Below the pieces are notes generated by a model, which made no database searches, was not told the origin of the DNA, and worked only from the letters and a program-made list of their open reading frames with translations. From an uncultured Oscillibacter sp. (GTDB lineage Bacteria > Bacillota > Clostridia > Oscillospirales > Oscillospiraceae), in the NCBI GenBank assembly GCA_910578935.1, contig CAJTSM010000004.1, forward strand, positions 102,737-166,736: 64,000 nucleotides of DNA, given 5' to 3'. Below are positions 42,519-50,597 of this stretch, one piece after another (positions within the stretch are counted from its first letter, which is position 1; every line of letters begins with the position of its first letter). The position numbers and the translations under genes were made by a program.

Positions 42519-42690
42519 CCGATTCAACGGGAAGGAAGGGTGTAGGGCAGCTGCGCCCGCAGGCGCGTTTCGGGGCGCAACCGCCGCTGGCGGCGGCTCT
42601 TGGCGCGGAGATAAACCCAGGAAGGGTTTCCTGCACTATTTAAATAAAGCGGGCCAACGGCCCGCCGGCCGCCCTTCGGGCGGCCGCTAA
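42519..42690. repeat. Cluster of short palindromes after the radical SAM gene
   Basis: Several GC-rich inverted repeats follow one another, including GCGGGCC-AAC-GGCCCGC and GGCCGCC-CTTC-GGGCGGCC near 42649-42686. The layout resembles an intergenic palindromic repeat element. No reading frame is supported here. Confidence 0.55.
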
Positions 42691-42742
42691 AGCTACATAA
42701 AAAGCCCCGCAAGCAAATGCTTGCGGGGCTTTTTATGTAGCT
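42691..42742. terminator. Very strong bidirectional terminator
   Basis: A 25-bp perfect hairpin with a 2-nt loop carries AAAAA on one side of the GC core and TTTTT on the other, so it can stop both the radical SAM gene and the convergent ferredoxin. Confidence 0.92.
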
Positions 42743-42743
42743 C

Positions 42744-42917
42744 TTACTCCTCGGGGACAATAGCGCCGTTGGGGCAGGTGTCGCTGCAAGAACCGCAGTC
42801 CAGGCAGGCGGCAGCGTCGATGACATAAGAATCATCGCCCTGGCTGATGGCGCCGGCGGGGCAGGCGTCAGAGCAGGCGCCGCAGCTCACACAAGCAGAA
42901 GTGATCTTATAGGCCAT
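42744..42917 (-). CDS. Small 2[4Fe-4S] ferredoxin
   Basis: The 57-residue protein has two clusters of the CxxCxxCxxxCP type (CVSCGACSDACP and CLDCGSCSDTCP), the clostridial ferredoxin fold. It is a soluble electron carrier for ferredoxin-dependent enzymes. The ATG at 42917 follows GGAGGTGC; the frame remains open upstream but without family similarity. Confidence 0.95.
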   Translation of the reverse strand: MAYKITSACVSCGACSDACPAGAISQGDDSYVIDAAACLDCGSCSDTCPNGAIVPEE

Positions 42918-42937
42918 GGGTTGCACCTCCATTAAAA

Positions 42938-42965
42938 TTGTATCCCCATTGTAGCATACTCTCGA
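42938..42965 (-). promoter_or_regulatory. Promoter of the ferredoxin gene
   Basis: On the minus strand TTGCTT (42960-42965) and TACAAT (42938-42943) are 16 bp apart. A second TACAAT lies closer to the gene. Confidence 0.55.
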
Positions 42966-43031
42966 AAAAAAGCAAGTGCTTTGTGAAACCCCCGGCGGAA
43001 ATTTTTCCCGTTCACAATTTGTTTTCACAAA

Positions 43032-43048
43032 CGTCAAAGAACGTCAAA
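43032..43048 (+). promoter_or_regulatory. CtsR box 1
   Basis: CGTCAAA-GAA-CGTCAAA, two direct heptads 3 bp apart, matches the CtsR operator pattern (RGTCAAA N3 RGTCAAA) except for C in place of R at position one. It lies just upstream of the -35. Confidence 0.85.
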
Positions 43049-43057
43049 AATTCCCTC

Positions 43058-43085
43058 TTGACATTTTGCTGGCAAGTGGTATACT
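43058..43085 (+). promoter_or_regulatory. Promoter of the ctsR operon
   Basis: TTGACA (43058-43063) and TATACT (43080-43085) are 16 bp apart, with TGG just before the -10. CtsR boxes lie on both sides. Confidence 0.85.
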
Positions 43086-43099
43086 GACATCATCCAATA

Positions 43100-43116
43100 C
43101 ATCAAAGATAGTCAAA
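43100..43116 (+). promoter_or_regulatory. CtsR box 2
   Basis: CATCAAA-GAT-AGTCAAA, heptads 3 bp apart, lies just downstream of the promoter. A further GTCAAA follows at 43117. Binding here would block the start of transcription. Confidence 0.75.
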
Positions 43117-43156
43117 GTCAAATTAATCTTAGATATGTTTGAAAAGGGGTGCTCCC

Positions 43157-43609
43157 ATGGGGATTTCCGATTTGATTGCCGGCTTTCTTCAGGAATGCCT
43201 GGACGAGACGGGGGACGGCGTGCTGGAAATCCAGCGGGGCGAGCTGGCCCAGCGGTTCAACTGTGTGCCCAGCCAGATCAATTACGTCATGTCCACCCGG
43301 TTTTCCCCCGAGCGGGGCTATATTGTGGAGAGCCGCCGGGGCGGCAACGGGTATATCCGCATCACCCGGGTCCAGGTGGACCGGGAAACGCTGCTGATGC
43401 ACGTCATCAATTCCCTGGGAGAGCAGGTGGACCTGCCCTCCGCCCGGGCCATTCTGGGGAATCTCGCGGAGTCCGGAGCCCTGACCGGGGATCTGGCCCG
43501 GACCCTCTTGGCCGCCGTGGGGGATAAAGCCTTGGGGACCGTGCCCCGGGACCTCCGGGACCAGGTCCGGGCGGACATCTTGAAAAATGTCCTGATTCTA
43601 CAGGTCTAG
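43157..43609 (+). CDS. ctsR: Transcriptional repressor CtsR
   Basis: The 150-residue protein has the CtsR winged-helix domain (about 1-75; QRGELAQRFNCVPSQINYVMSTRF and the GGNGYIRI wing). A C-terminal dimer domain follows. It represses clp genes at normal temperature. ATG 43157 follows AAAAGGGG; an in-frame TTG six codons earlier overlaps that site. Two CtsR boxes at its own promoter indicate autorepression. In Bacillus, McsB tags and counteracts CtsR; mcsB is not present here. Confidence 0.95.
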   Translation: MGISDLIAGFLQECLDETGDGVLEIQRGELAQRFNCVPSQINYVMSTRFSPERGYIVESRRGGNGYIRITRVQVDRETLLMHVINSLGEQVDLPSARAILGNLAESGALTGDLARTLLAAVGDKALGTVPRDLRDQVRADILKNVLILQV

Positions 43610-43801
43610 CGGGCGTCTTCAAACTTTTGGACTGCTGGATTGGGGCGGATCACCCCGTCCGGCGAAAAATCTCTCACCGCTGGGCATCCTGCCATTTTTT
43701 CAAACAGGCTTTAGCGGCAGGCTCTAGTCCGCATAAACTGAGAGCGGGCTCACGTTTAATTTGTCATCTAAAACATCTGTATTCTATAGGAGGTACTGAT
43801 T

Positions 43802-44275
43802 ATGAAATGCGAAAATTGTGGCAAGAATGAAGTTACCTTTGTCTACCAAAGCAACATCAATGGCCAGGTCACTGAGAAGCATCTCTGCTCCGAGTGCGCC
43901 GAAAAGCTGGGCTACTCCCAGCGTCTGGCGGCTCACAGTCAAAAGATGATGCAGGGCCTCTTCGGCGGCGGGCTGTTTGAGGATTTCTTCACTCCCGTTC
44001 CCTCCCTGCTGAGCCGGATGAACCGCATGCTGGAGGACCCCTTCGACGACTTCTTCGCCGACATGCCCGCCCTGGGCGCACCGGCGGAGACAAAGCCGGA
44101 AGCTCAAAAGCCCCAGGATACCCTCTTGGAGCAGGAGGAACAGACCGAAATCTCCAAGACCCGCCAACTCAACGCCCTGCGGATGGAAATGCGAAAGGCC
44201 GTGGCCGCCGAGAATTTCGAGCGGGCGGCGGAGCTCCGGGACCAGATTCACGCCCTGGAAAACACCGGCAACTGA
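43802..44275 (+). CDS. mcsA: McsA-like zinc and UVR-motif protein
   Basis: The 157-residue protein has one zinc-binding set (C3/C6 and C29/C32) instead of the two sets seen in Bacillus McsA. A variable middle and a C-terminal UVR motif (about 125-155; RMEMRKAVAAENFERAAELRD) follow. McsA normally activates the McsB arginine kinase, but no mcsB lies between this gene and clpC. AGGAGGT precedes the ATG. The 192-bp gap after ctsR may hold a second, weak promoter. Confidence 0.85.
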   Translation: MKCENCGKNEVTFVYQSNINGQVTEKHLCSECAEKLGYSQRLAAHSQKMMQGLFGGGLFEDFFTPVPSLLSRMNRMLEDPFDDFFADMPALGAPAETKPEAQKPQDTLLEQEEQTEISKTRQLNALRMEMRKAVAAENFERAAELRDQIHALENTGN

Positions 44276-44363
44276 GCGCCCGCAGGGGCGGCCTTCCCGC
44301 CGCCTCTCCTCAAATCCGCACGAATCCGTTAAACCGACCTTCACGAAAGGAAGTGCACCACAC

Positions 44364-46838
44364 ATGAACGAGAAAAAATTCAGCCCCGGAGCGGAGGATG
44401 CCCTCCGCCTCAGCCAGGAGGCCGCAGGGGAACTGGGCCACGGCTATGTTGGCACCGAGCATCTGCTCTTAGGACTCATGCGGGAGGATCAGGGCGCCGC
44501 CCATGATGTTCTCCTGGAAGCCGGACTCACCGACGATATGATTGTCCAGATTATTAAACGCAGCGTGGGGGCGGGTCTTCCCGGCAGCAATCCCGCCCAG
44601 GGCCTGACCCCCCGGGCCCGCCGGGTGGTGGAAATTGCCGTAGAGGACGCCGTCCGGGGCGGCAGCCCCTATGTGGGCACCGAACACCTGCTGGCGGGCC
44701 TGCTGCGGGAGGGGAACAACATGGCCGTCCGCATTCTCCGCACCGCGGGAGTGGAAGCCCGGCCCCTCTACGCCGCCCTGATGCAGAAGCTGAACCAGCG
44801 CCCCCAGAGCCGCCAGCCCGCCGCCCCCCGGGACGACCGGGGCCCCTCCTCCGGCGGCGGGGCCAACGGCAAGACTCTCCGGGAGTTCACCCGGGATCTG
44901 ACCGCCGACGCACGCAGCGGCAAGCTGGACCCGGTTGTCGGCCGGGACAATGAAATCCAGCGAGTCATTCAGATTCTCTCCCGCCGGACCAAGAACAACC
45001 CCTGCCTGATCGGCGAGCCCGGCGTGGGCAAGACCGCCATTGCCGAGGGGCTGGCCCGGAAGATCGTCCTGGGGGACGTGCCTGAAGATTTGCTGGACAA
45101 GCGCATTTTCTCCCTGGACCTCTCCGGCATGGTGGCCGGCACCAAGTACCGGGGCGAGTTTGAGGAGCGGATCAAAAAGGCCCTGGACGAAGTGAAAAAG
45201 TCCGGAGACGTGATTCTCTTCATCGACGAGCTCCACACCATCGTGGGAGCAGGCAGCGCCGAGGGGGCCGTGGACGCGGCCAACATCATCAAGCCCGCCC
45301 TGGGCCGGGGAGAAATCCGGGTCATCGGGGCCACTACCCTGAACGAGTACCGGAAATATATCGAAAAGGACGCCGCCCTGGAGCGCCGCTTCCAGCCCGT
45401 CCAGGTGGGGGAGCCCAGCCAGGAGGCCAGCCTGGAGATCTTGAAGGGCCTTCGGGAGAAGTACGAGCAGCACCACAAGCTCCAGCTTACCGACGAGGCT
45501 CTGGAGGCCGCCGTCAGCCTCTCTGCCCGGTATATCTCCGACCGCTTTCTCCCCGATAAGGCCATCGACCTGATGGATGAGGCCGCGTCCCGGGTCCGCA
45601 TGGAGCAGGAGGAAATTTCCCCGGAACTGAAATCCTTAGAGGAAAAAATCGCCGCCCTGGCAAAGGACAAGGAGGCCGCCATAGCGCGCCAGGACTTCGA
45701 AACCGCCGCCCAGCTCCGGGACATCGAGAGCAACTACCAAGACCAGGTAGAACAGGAGCGGGAAAAGCGCCGGAACAGTCCCCGGCAGCACCGCCCCGTC
45801 ACGGCGGAGGACATCGCCGCGGTGGTGGCCGGCTGGACGGGCATCCCTGTCACCCGCCTGACGGAGGATGAGGGCAGCCGCCTTCTGCGGATGGAGGAGA
45901 TTCTCCATAAGCGGGTGGTCGGTCAGGACGAGGCCGTCCAGGCCGTGGCCCGGGCCATCCGCCGCGGCCGGGTGGGGCTGAAGGACCCCAAACGGCCCAC
46001 GGGCTCCTTCCTCTTCCTGGGCCCCACGGGCGTGGGCAAGACGGAGCTCTGCAAGTCCCTGGCGGAGGCCATGTTCGGCGACGAGAGCGCCATCATCCGC
46101 ATCGACATGTCGGAGTATATGGAGCGGCACACGGTATCCCGGCTCATCGGCTCCCCTCCGGGCTACGTTGGGCACGAAGAAGGCGGCCAGCTGACGGAGC
46201 GGGTCCGGCGCAAGCCCTATTCCGTGGTCCTCTTCGACGAGATTGAAAAGGCCCACGAAGACGTTTGGAACATCCTCCTTCAGATTCTGGACGACGGGCG
46301 GATCACGGACTCTCAGGGCCGGACGGTGGACTTTAAAAATGCCGTCATCGTCATGACCAGCAACATCGGGGCAAAGAGCCTCACCACCGCCGGAACCCGC
46401 CTGGGCTTCAACTCCGACGAGACGCCCAAGGACGACGCGGAGAAAAAATTCCAGCAGGCCAGGGAAACCGTCATGGCGGAGCTCCGCCAGACCTTCCGGC
46501 CGGAATTTTTGAACCGGATCGACGACATCATCGTCTTCCGTTCCCTGACAGAGGCGGACATTCACGAAGTGGCCCGCCGGATGCTGGACACGGTGTCCGC
46601 CCGGATGGAGGCCATGGGCCTGCACTTAAACGCCTCCGACGAAGCGGTGGCGGAGCTGGTCCGGGAGGGCTACGATCCCAAGTACGGCGCAAGACCCCTC
46701 CGCCGCTGCATCCAGAGCAAGGTGGAGGACGCCGTGGCCGAGCGGATGCTGGACGGCACCCTGAAAGAGGGCGACACCGCCGCCCTGACGGTGGAGGACC
46801 GCAAGCTGCTGGTAACGAAGGAAGAAGTCCCCGCCTGA
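44364..46838 (+). CDS. clpC: ClpC-type AAA+ chaperone/unfoldase
   Basis: The 824-residue protein has a double Clp N-domain (about 1-145) and two AAA+ modules with Walker A GEPGVGKT (217-224) and GPTGVGKT (about 553-560). A UVR-type middle (about 420-470) lies between them. The VGF-like loop for ClpP binding is not identified by me. The protein unfolds substrates for ClpP. It is the third gene of the ctsR operon, 88 bp after mcsA. A terminator follows the stop at once. Confidence 0.95.
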   Translation: MNEKKFSPGAEDALRLSQEAAGELGHGYVGTEHLLLGLMREDQGAAHDVLLEAGLTDDMIVQIIKRSVGAGLPGSNPAQGLTPRARRVVEIAVEDAVRGGSPYVGTEHLLAGLLREGNNMAVRILRTAGVEARPLYAALMQKLNQRPQSRQPAAPRDDRGPSSGGGANGKTLREFTRDLTADARSGKLDPVVGRDNEIQRVIQILSRRTKNNPCLIGEPGVGKTAIAEGLARKIVLGDVPEDLLDKRIFSLDLSGMVAGTKYRGEFEERIKKALDEVKKSGDVILFIDELHTIVGAGSAEGAVDAANIIKPALGRGEIRVIGATTLNEYRKYIEKDAALERRFQPVQVGEPSQEASLEILKGLREKYEQHHKLQLTDEALEAAVSLSARYISDRFLPDKAIDLMDEAASRVRMEQEEISPELKSLEEKIAALAKDKEAAIARQDFETAAQLRDIESNYQDQVEQEREKRRNSPRQHRPVTAEDIAAVVAGWTGIPVTRLTEDEGSRLLRMEEILHKRVVGQDEAVQAVARAIRRGRVGLKDPKRPTGSFLFLGPTGVGKTELCKSLAEAMFGDESAIIRIDMSEYMERHTVSRLIGSPPGYVGHEEGGQLTERVRRKPYSVVLFDEIEKAHEDVWNILLQILDDGRITDSQGRTVDFKNAVIVMTSNIGAKSLTTAGTRLGFNSDETPKDDAEKKFQQARETVMAELRQTFRPEFLNRIDDIIVFRSLTEADIHEVARRMLDTVSARMEAMGLHLNASDEAVAELVREGYDPKYGARPLRRCIQSKVEDAVAERMLDGTLKEGDTAALTVEDRKLLVTKEEVPA

Positions 46839-46841
46839 GGA

Positions 46842-46879
46842 AAACCAAAGGCCCCGCTTTCCGGCGGGGCCTTTGGTTT
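46842..46879 (+). terminator. Terminator after clpC
   Basis: A perfect 16-bp stem (AAACCAAAGGCCCCGC with its complement) and a 6-nt loop, lying between two convergent genes. The AAACC/GGTTT arms give T-rich tails on both strands. Confidence 0.85.
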
Positions 46880-46882
46880 CCT

Positions 46883-47182
46883 TCAATACCGCTTTACAAA
46901 CCGGGAGATCAGTGCCCGGCAGGTCACCATGCGGATGCAGGCGTAAAACGCCTCCGCCTCCGCTGTGCCCTGGCCCACCGTGGTGGCGTTCTGGGCGTCC
47001 TCTTCCGTCTCCCAGAGGACAAAGTCCGTCCACGTCTCGTCCTGCACATAGTGCTCCCAGGAAATAAAGCCCTTGGCCTTAGAGATCACTACGTCGTGGA
47101 GAGCCTGCGTCCGCTCCATGAATGTCTCCGGGGTCACAGTCTTCTTGAGCTTGTAGGAAAAAATCCATGCCGTCTTCGCCAT
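46883..47182 (-). CDS. Small dimeric alpha/beta-barrel-like protein
   Basis: The 99-residue protein has the beta-alpha-beta pattern of the ferredoxin-like ABM/Dabb barrels (AWIFSYKLKK, ISWEHYVQDETWTDFVLWETEEDA). Members include monooxygenases and stress proteins, but no active-site residue is secure here. It is convergent with clpC and 21 bp downstream of a membrane protein gene, after AAGAGAGG. Confidence 0.7.
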   Translation of the reverse strand: MAKTAWIFSYKLKKTVTPETFMERTQALHDVVISKAKGFISWEHYVQDETWTDFVLWETEEDAQNATTVGQGTAEAEAFYACIRMVTCRALISRFVKRY

Positions 47183-47203
47183 ATATAACCTCTCTTCTTT
47201 GTT

Positions 47204-47959
47204 CTATGCAACTGCCAATGAAACGCCGCGTTCCGCCGCCAGCCTTTGGAGCGCCTGATTAAAATTTCCCGACAAATTGACCGTTTCCGTAAACCGGGCA
47301 TTTGCTTCCTCTACCTGGCCCGCGTCTTGATTGTCAGCGGCGGAAACCAGCATATTCAAAGCCTCCAGATACTTTGCGCTATTATCCAGATAAATTGCGT
47401 GTACCTCTGAAATCTCCGAATCGCCCGGGATGACCGCTGCTGCCCTCTCATTTGTCTGCTGGCAAAGAGGCAGTGTACGTTCGGTAATTTCAGCGTATAT
47501 GGCAGCGTCACTTGTATAGTTTTCTCCGCTGACACTGGCATAGCTGTCCATTGTCTCATTCGCCAATTTTTGTACCTCGTCTATCTCCCGGATGTACGCC
47601 TCCAGCGCCGCGCGCTTCGCCTCATCGCCGGAGGCCGCTCCGGCGTCGGAGGCGCTTTGCGTCTGCGCCCCGCCGGCCAAGACGCTCTGCGCCGGCTCTT
47701 CGCCGTCCTTGCTCTTGGCGCTCCGGAGAAAATAGTAGCCCGCAACGCCCCATAGAATCACGTCGGCGATGCCCACCAGCACCAGCAGCACCGTCAGGAA
47801 CACCAGCAGAGGACTGCCTTTTCGGGCCGTGTCGGGACGCGCCGGGGGCGCGGTCAGGGCCGCCGTCAAAACCGCCTCCCGGGGCGTTGCCGGAACTGCC
47901 GCCGCAGGAGTCTCCGCTGCGGGGGCCGCCTGTACGGGATTCGTTGTTTCCTCAGCCAT
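47204..47959 (-). CDS. Unknown single-pass membrane protein
   Basis: I do not recognise this 251-residue protein. It has an Ala/Pro/Thr-rich N-terminal 50 residues, one membrane helix (about 51-77), a short Ser/Ala/Gly linker and a helical domain (about 110-250) with regular acidic heptads. The outer part looks like a four-helix bundle. It lies just upstream of the small barrel protein and may be co-transcribed with it. A possible promoter (TTGCTC, 18 bp, TATAGT) lies upstream. Confidence 0.65.
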   Translation of the reverse strand: MAEETTNPVQAAPAAETPAAAVPATPREAVLTAALTAPPARPDTARKGSPLLVFLTVLLVLVGIADVILWGVAGYYFLRSAKSKDGEEPAQSVLAGGAQTQSASDAGAASGDEAKRAALEAYIREIDEVQKLANETMDSYASVSGENYTSDAAIYAEITERTLPLCQQTNERAAAVIPGDSEISEVHAIYLDNSAKYLEALNMLVSAADNQDAGQVEEANARFTETVNLSGNFNQALQRLAAERGVSLAVA

Positions 47960-48273
47960 GAAGCTTTTCTCCCCTTCTTCTAAAATTTATCTTGAATCTT
48001 ATCCTACTATAATCCCCCTTATTTTTCAAGAGCAATCTCCCAAACGGGAGTGTCCAATGGGGAGATTTGATCCCGTAGGGGCCGCCCCCCTGGACGGCCC
48101 GATGCGAAGCCCAATCCTTGTACCGGCAGACCGCCGGGGGCGGCGGCCCTTACACGATGGCCCTGTTATAAAATGCGCAACGGGACGCCCCCTCCCAAAC
48201 GCCGCCCTTGCCTTTTCCCTAAAAAGCGTGTACACTGTCAAGGAACACCATTTTCCCCAAAGGAGGACCCGCC
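47960..48273. repeat. Intergenic stretch with a degenerate dispersed repeat
   Basis: No gene is supported in this 314-bp gap. Around 48051-48170 is a GC-rich segment beginning GTCCAATGGGGAGATTTG and including GTAGGGGCCGCCC, GGACGGCCC and GGCGGCCCTTAC. A related start (GTCCGATTGGGAGATTTG) lies near 63393. These look like remnants of one repeated intergenic element. Confidence 0.5.
48208..48236 (+). promoter_or_regulatory. Possible promoter of lspA-rluD
   Basis: TTGCCT (48208-48213) and TACACT (48231-48236) are 17 bp apart, 38 bp before the lspA start. Confidence 0.5.
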
Positions 48274-48786
48274 ATGCCCTTCACCGCCCTCTCCGCCCTG
48301 CTGGCCTTGGCTCTGCTGGTCCTGGACCAGTGGGTCAAGCGCTATATCACTCTCACCCTGCCCCTGGGGGAAACCCGCCCCTTCCTGCCGGGCTTCGTGG
48401 AGCTGAAGGCCGTCCACAACTACGGCGCGGCCTGGTCCAGCTTCTCCGGAATGCGATGGCTGCTGGTCATCGCCACCAGCCTCATCGTCCTGGCCATCCT
48501 GGCCCTGCTGGTCCGCCGGGTGGTCCGGCACCCCCTGGGGGTGCTGGCGGGCTGCCTGATCGTCTCCGGGGGCCTGGGAAACATTCTGGACCGGGTCCGC
48601 CTGGGCTATGTGGTGGACATGTTCCACTTCCAGTTTTACGAGAGCTATCCCGTCTTCAATGTGGCGGACATGTGCATCGTCTCCGGCTGCGTCCTGGGAC
48701 TGATCTACTACCAGTGGTTCTACGAAACATACGACAAGAAGGAGAAACCCCATGGAAACGCGGATACTCCAGCCAACGGCGGCTGA
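48274..48786 (+). CDS. lspA: Lipoprotein signal peptidase LspA
   Basis: The 170-residue protein has four membrane helices and the two catalytic aspartates D115 (RLGYVVDMFHF) and D132 (FNVADMCI). It cleaves signal peptides from prolipoproteins. AAAGGAGG precedes the ATG. The end overlaps rluD by 35 bp, the common lspA-rluD arrangement of Firmicutes. Confidence 0.95.
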   Translation: MPFTALSALLALALLVLDQWVKRYITLTLPLGETRPFLPGFVELKAVHNYGAAWSSFSGMRWLLVIATSLIVLAILALLVRRVVRHPLGVLAGCLIVSGGLGNILDRVRLGYVVDMFHFQFYESYPVFNVADMCIVSGCVLGLIYYQWFYETYDKKEKPHGNADTPANGG

Positions 48787-49669
48787 CGCCGGCGCCCGCG
48801 TGGACGCCTGGCTGGCGGGCCGGGTAGACGGCCTTACCCGCTCCGCCGCCCAGCGCCTGCTGGAGGAGGGCCTGGTTCTCCGGGACGGGAAGCCCCTGGC
48901 GAAAAACTACAGGCTCACCGGGGTGGAAACGCTGGCCCTTTCCCTGCCGGACCCGGAACCCATCAGCGCCCTGCCCCAGTATATCCCCCTGGACGTGGTC
49001 TATGAGGACTCCGACGTCATCGTCGTGAACAAGCCCAAGGGGCTTGTAGTCCATCCCGCCCCCGGCCATCCGGACGGCACCCTGGTCAACGCCCTGCTGT
49101 ACCACTGCGGCGGGAGTCTCTCCGGCGTAGGCGGGGCCCTGCGCCCCGGCATCGTCCACCGCATTGACCGGGATACCTCCGGCTTAATCATCGCCGCCAA
49201 AAACGATTTCGCTCATCAGGCCCTGGCCGCCCAGCTCCAAGACCACAGCCTGGCCCGAACCTATGAGTGCATTGCCGTGGGAGGGTTCCGGGAGGACCGG
49301 GGGACTATAGACGCCCCCATCGGCCGGCACCCGGCAAACCGGAAAAAGATGGCGGTCATTTCCACCGGGCGCCCCGCCGTCACTCACTGGGAAGTTCTGA
49401 CCCGGTTTTCCGGCTTCACCCACCTCCGCTGCCGCCTGGAAACCGGCCGGACCCACCAGATTCGGGTCCACCTCAGCCGGATTGGCCACCCGATCTTAGG
49501 CGACACGGTCTATGGGGCGAAAAAGCCTGTCCCCGGCCTCCATGGGCAGTGCCTCCATGCGGTGGGCCTGCGCTTCCTCCACCCCCGCACCGCGGAGGCG
49601 GTAGAGCTCTGCTGCCCTCTGCCGGAGGAGTTTCAGGCCCAGCTCCGGAAACTGGCGGAGGGAAACTGA
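48752..49669 (+). CDS. rluD: RluD-family 23S rRNA pseudouridine synthase
   Basis: The 305-residue protein has an N-terminal S4 domain (about 10-70) and a catalytic domain with HRIDRDTSGLI, whose second Asp is the nucleophile. The C-terminus has GRTHQIRVHLSRIGHPILGD. It modifies uridines in 23S rRNA. AAGGAG precedes the ATG, which lies inside lspA. The strict target (RluD versus RluC-type sites) is not resolved. Confidence 0.93.
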   Translation: METRILQPTAADAGARVDAWLAGRVDGLTRSAAQRLLEEGLVLRDGKPLAKNYRLTGVETLALSLPDPEPISALPQYIPLDVVYEDSDVIVVNKPKGLVVHPAPGHPDGTLVNALLYHCGGSLSGVGGALRPGIVHRIDRDTSGLIIAAKNDFAHQALAAQLQDHSLARTYECIAVGGFREDRGTIDAPIGRHPANRKKMAVISTGRPAVTHWEVLTRFSGFTHLRCRLETGRTHQIRVHLSRIGHPILGDTVYGAKKPVPGLHGQCLHAVGLRFLHPRTAEAVELCCPLPEEFQAQLRKLAEGN

Positions 49670-49729
49670 CGGCCCCGCCGGAGTCATTCCTTAATTTTCA
49701 GAAAAAACCAAAAAATTTTGAAATATGCC

Positions 49730-49758
49730 TTGACAAAACCGAAATCTTTTCGTATACT
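49730..49758 (+). promoter_or_regulatory. Promoter of the tRNA cluster
   Basis: A perfect -35 TTGACA (49730-49735) and TATACT (49753-49758) are 17 bp apart, 31 bp before the first tRNA. Confidence 0.85.
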
Positions 49759-49789
49759 AGTCCATGCCGTTTGACGTGAGCGGTGACTT

Positions 49790-49866
49790 GGGAGCATAGC
49801 TCAGCTGGTTAGAGCATCTGCCTTACAAGCAGGGGGTCACTGGTTCGAGTCCAGTTGTTCCCACCA
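49790..49866 (+). tRNA. tRNA-Val (anticodon TAC)
   Basis: A full cloverleaf with acceptor GGGAGCA/TGTTCCC, anticodon loop CTTACAA, T loop TTCGAGT and encoded CCA. Confidence 0.95.
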
Positions 49867-49905
49867 GCCCTTTCCTTGAGCGTTTCTTTTTCCACGTGTG
49901 TTTAT

Positions 49906-49982
49906 GGCCCGGTAGTTCAGTTGGTTAGAACGCTAGCCTGTCACGCTAGAGGTCGACGGTTCGAGCCCGTTCCGGGTCGCCA
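49906..49982 (+). tRNA. tRNA-Asp (anticodon GTC)
   Basis: Acceptor GGCCCGG/CCGGGTC, anticodon loop CTGTCAC, discriminator G and encoded CCA. Confidence 0.95.
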
Positions 49983-49985
49983 CTT

Positions 49986-50061
49986 GCCCAGATAGCTCAG
50001 TTGGTAGAGCAGTGGACTGAAAATCCACGTGTCGCTGGTTCGATTCCGGCTCTGGGCACCA
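49986..50061 (+). tRNA. tRNA-Phe (anticodon GAA)
   Basis: Acceptor GCCCAGA/TCTGGGC, anticodon loop CTGAAAA, T loop TTCGATT and encoded CCA. It begins 4 bp after tRNA-Asp. Confidence 0.95.
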
Positions 50062-50121
50062 TTTGCGGGCACTGCGCAGCCGTTGCAGTTTGGCTGTTTG
50101 CGGATGCGGTGTGCCTCACAT

Positions 50122-50197
50122 GCGGGCATAGCTCATCTGGTAGAGCGCCACCTTGCCAAGGTGGAGGTAGCGAGTTCGAGCCTCGTTGCCCGCTCCA
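50122..50197 (+). tRNA. tRNA-Gly (anticodon GCC)
   Basis: Acceptor GCGGGCA/TGCCCGC, anticodon loop TTGCCAA, T loop TTCGAGC, discriminator T and encoded CCA. Confidence 0.95.
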
Positions 50198-50431
50198 GCT
50201 CGGGAATTCCCACCACCGTTCCGTTTCCGGCTTTGCCGAAAACTGCACTATGGTGGGAATTCCTTCGCTTCCTCACCGCAAATGCTCCGCTGGTTTGCGG
50301 TGGGGGCTCCTTTTCTTGCGCCGCGCCGCTGCGCAGCCCTTGGCGGCCTTGCCGCCTTACGGACGCGGCGTAGCCCCTGCGGGCGCTTCGCTGGCGGTTT
50401 AAAAAATTTTTGAGATTTCTTCAAAAAAGGG
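50198..50431. repeat. Inverted repeats between tRNA-Gly and tRNA-Cys
   Basis: A 13-bp inverted pair, GGAATTCCCACCA (50203-50215) and TGGTGGGAATTCC (50251-50263), is followed by CACCGCAAA (50274-50282) with TTTGCGGTG (50294-50302). More GC hairpins follow to about 50395. No gene is supported. It could be a decayed small element inserted in the tRNA array. Confidence 0.6.
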
Positions 50432-50460
50432 TGGACTTTTTCGGAGAGTTCGCATATAAT
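50432..50460 (+). promoter_or_regulatory. Promoter of tRNA-Cys
   Basis: TGGACT (50432-50437) and TATAAT (50455-50460) are 17 bp apart; the tRNA begins 12 bp after the -10. Confidence 0.75.
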
Positions 50461-50471
50461 AGAGTGTAGAT

Positions 50472-50546
50472 GGTGACATAGCCAAGTGGTAAGGCAAGGG
50501 TCTGCAAAACCCTGATTCCCCGGTTCAAATCCGGGTGTCACCTCCA
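50472..50546 (+). tRNA. tRNA-Cys (anticodon GCA)
   Basis: Acceptor GGTGACA/TGTCACC, anticodon loop TCTGCAA, T loop TTCAAAT, discriminator T and encoded CCA. It has its own promoter and terminator. Confidence 0.95.
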
Positions 50547-50548
50547 CT

Positions 50549-50593
50549 TAAAAAAGCATTCCTTGTAACTTTCGTTGCAAGGAATGCTTTTTT
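50549..50593. terminator. Terminator after tRNA-Cys
   Basis: A perfect 15-bp stem (AAAAAGCATTCCTTG with its complement) and TTTTTT. The A tract on the left lets it serve the opposite strand as well. Confidence 0.9.
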
Positions 50594-50597
50594 GCGC

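Noticed and set aside
43610..43801. Short mcsB remnant between ctsR and mcsA, or between mcsA and clpC
   Set aside because: Neither gap shows kinase-like residues in any frame, and the gaps are too short.
47551..48827. Plus-strand frames opposite and beyond the membrane protein gene
   Set aside because: They run in shifted frame into lspA and have Arg/Pro-rich shadow composition.
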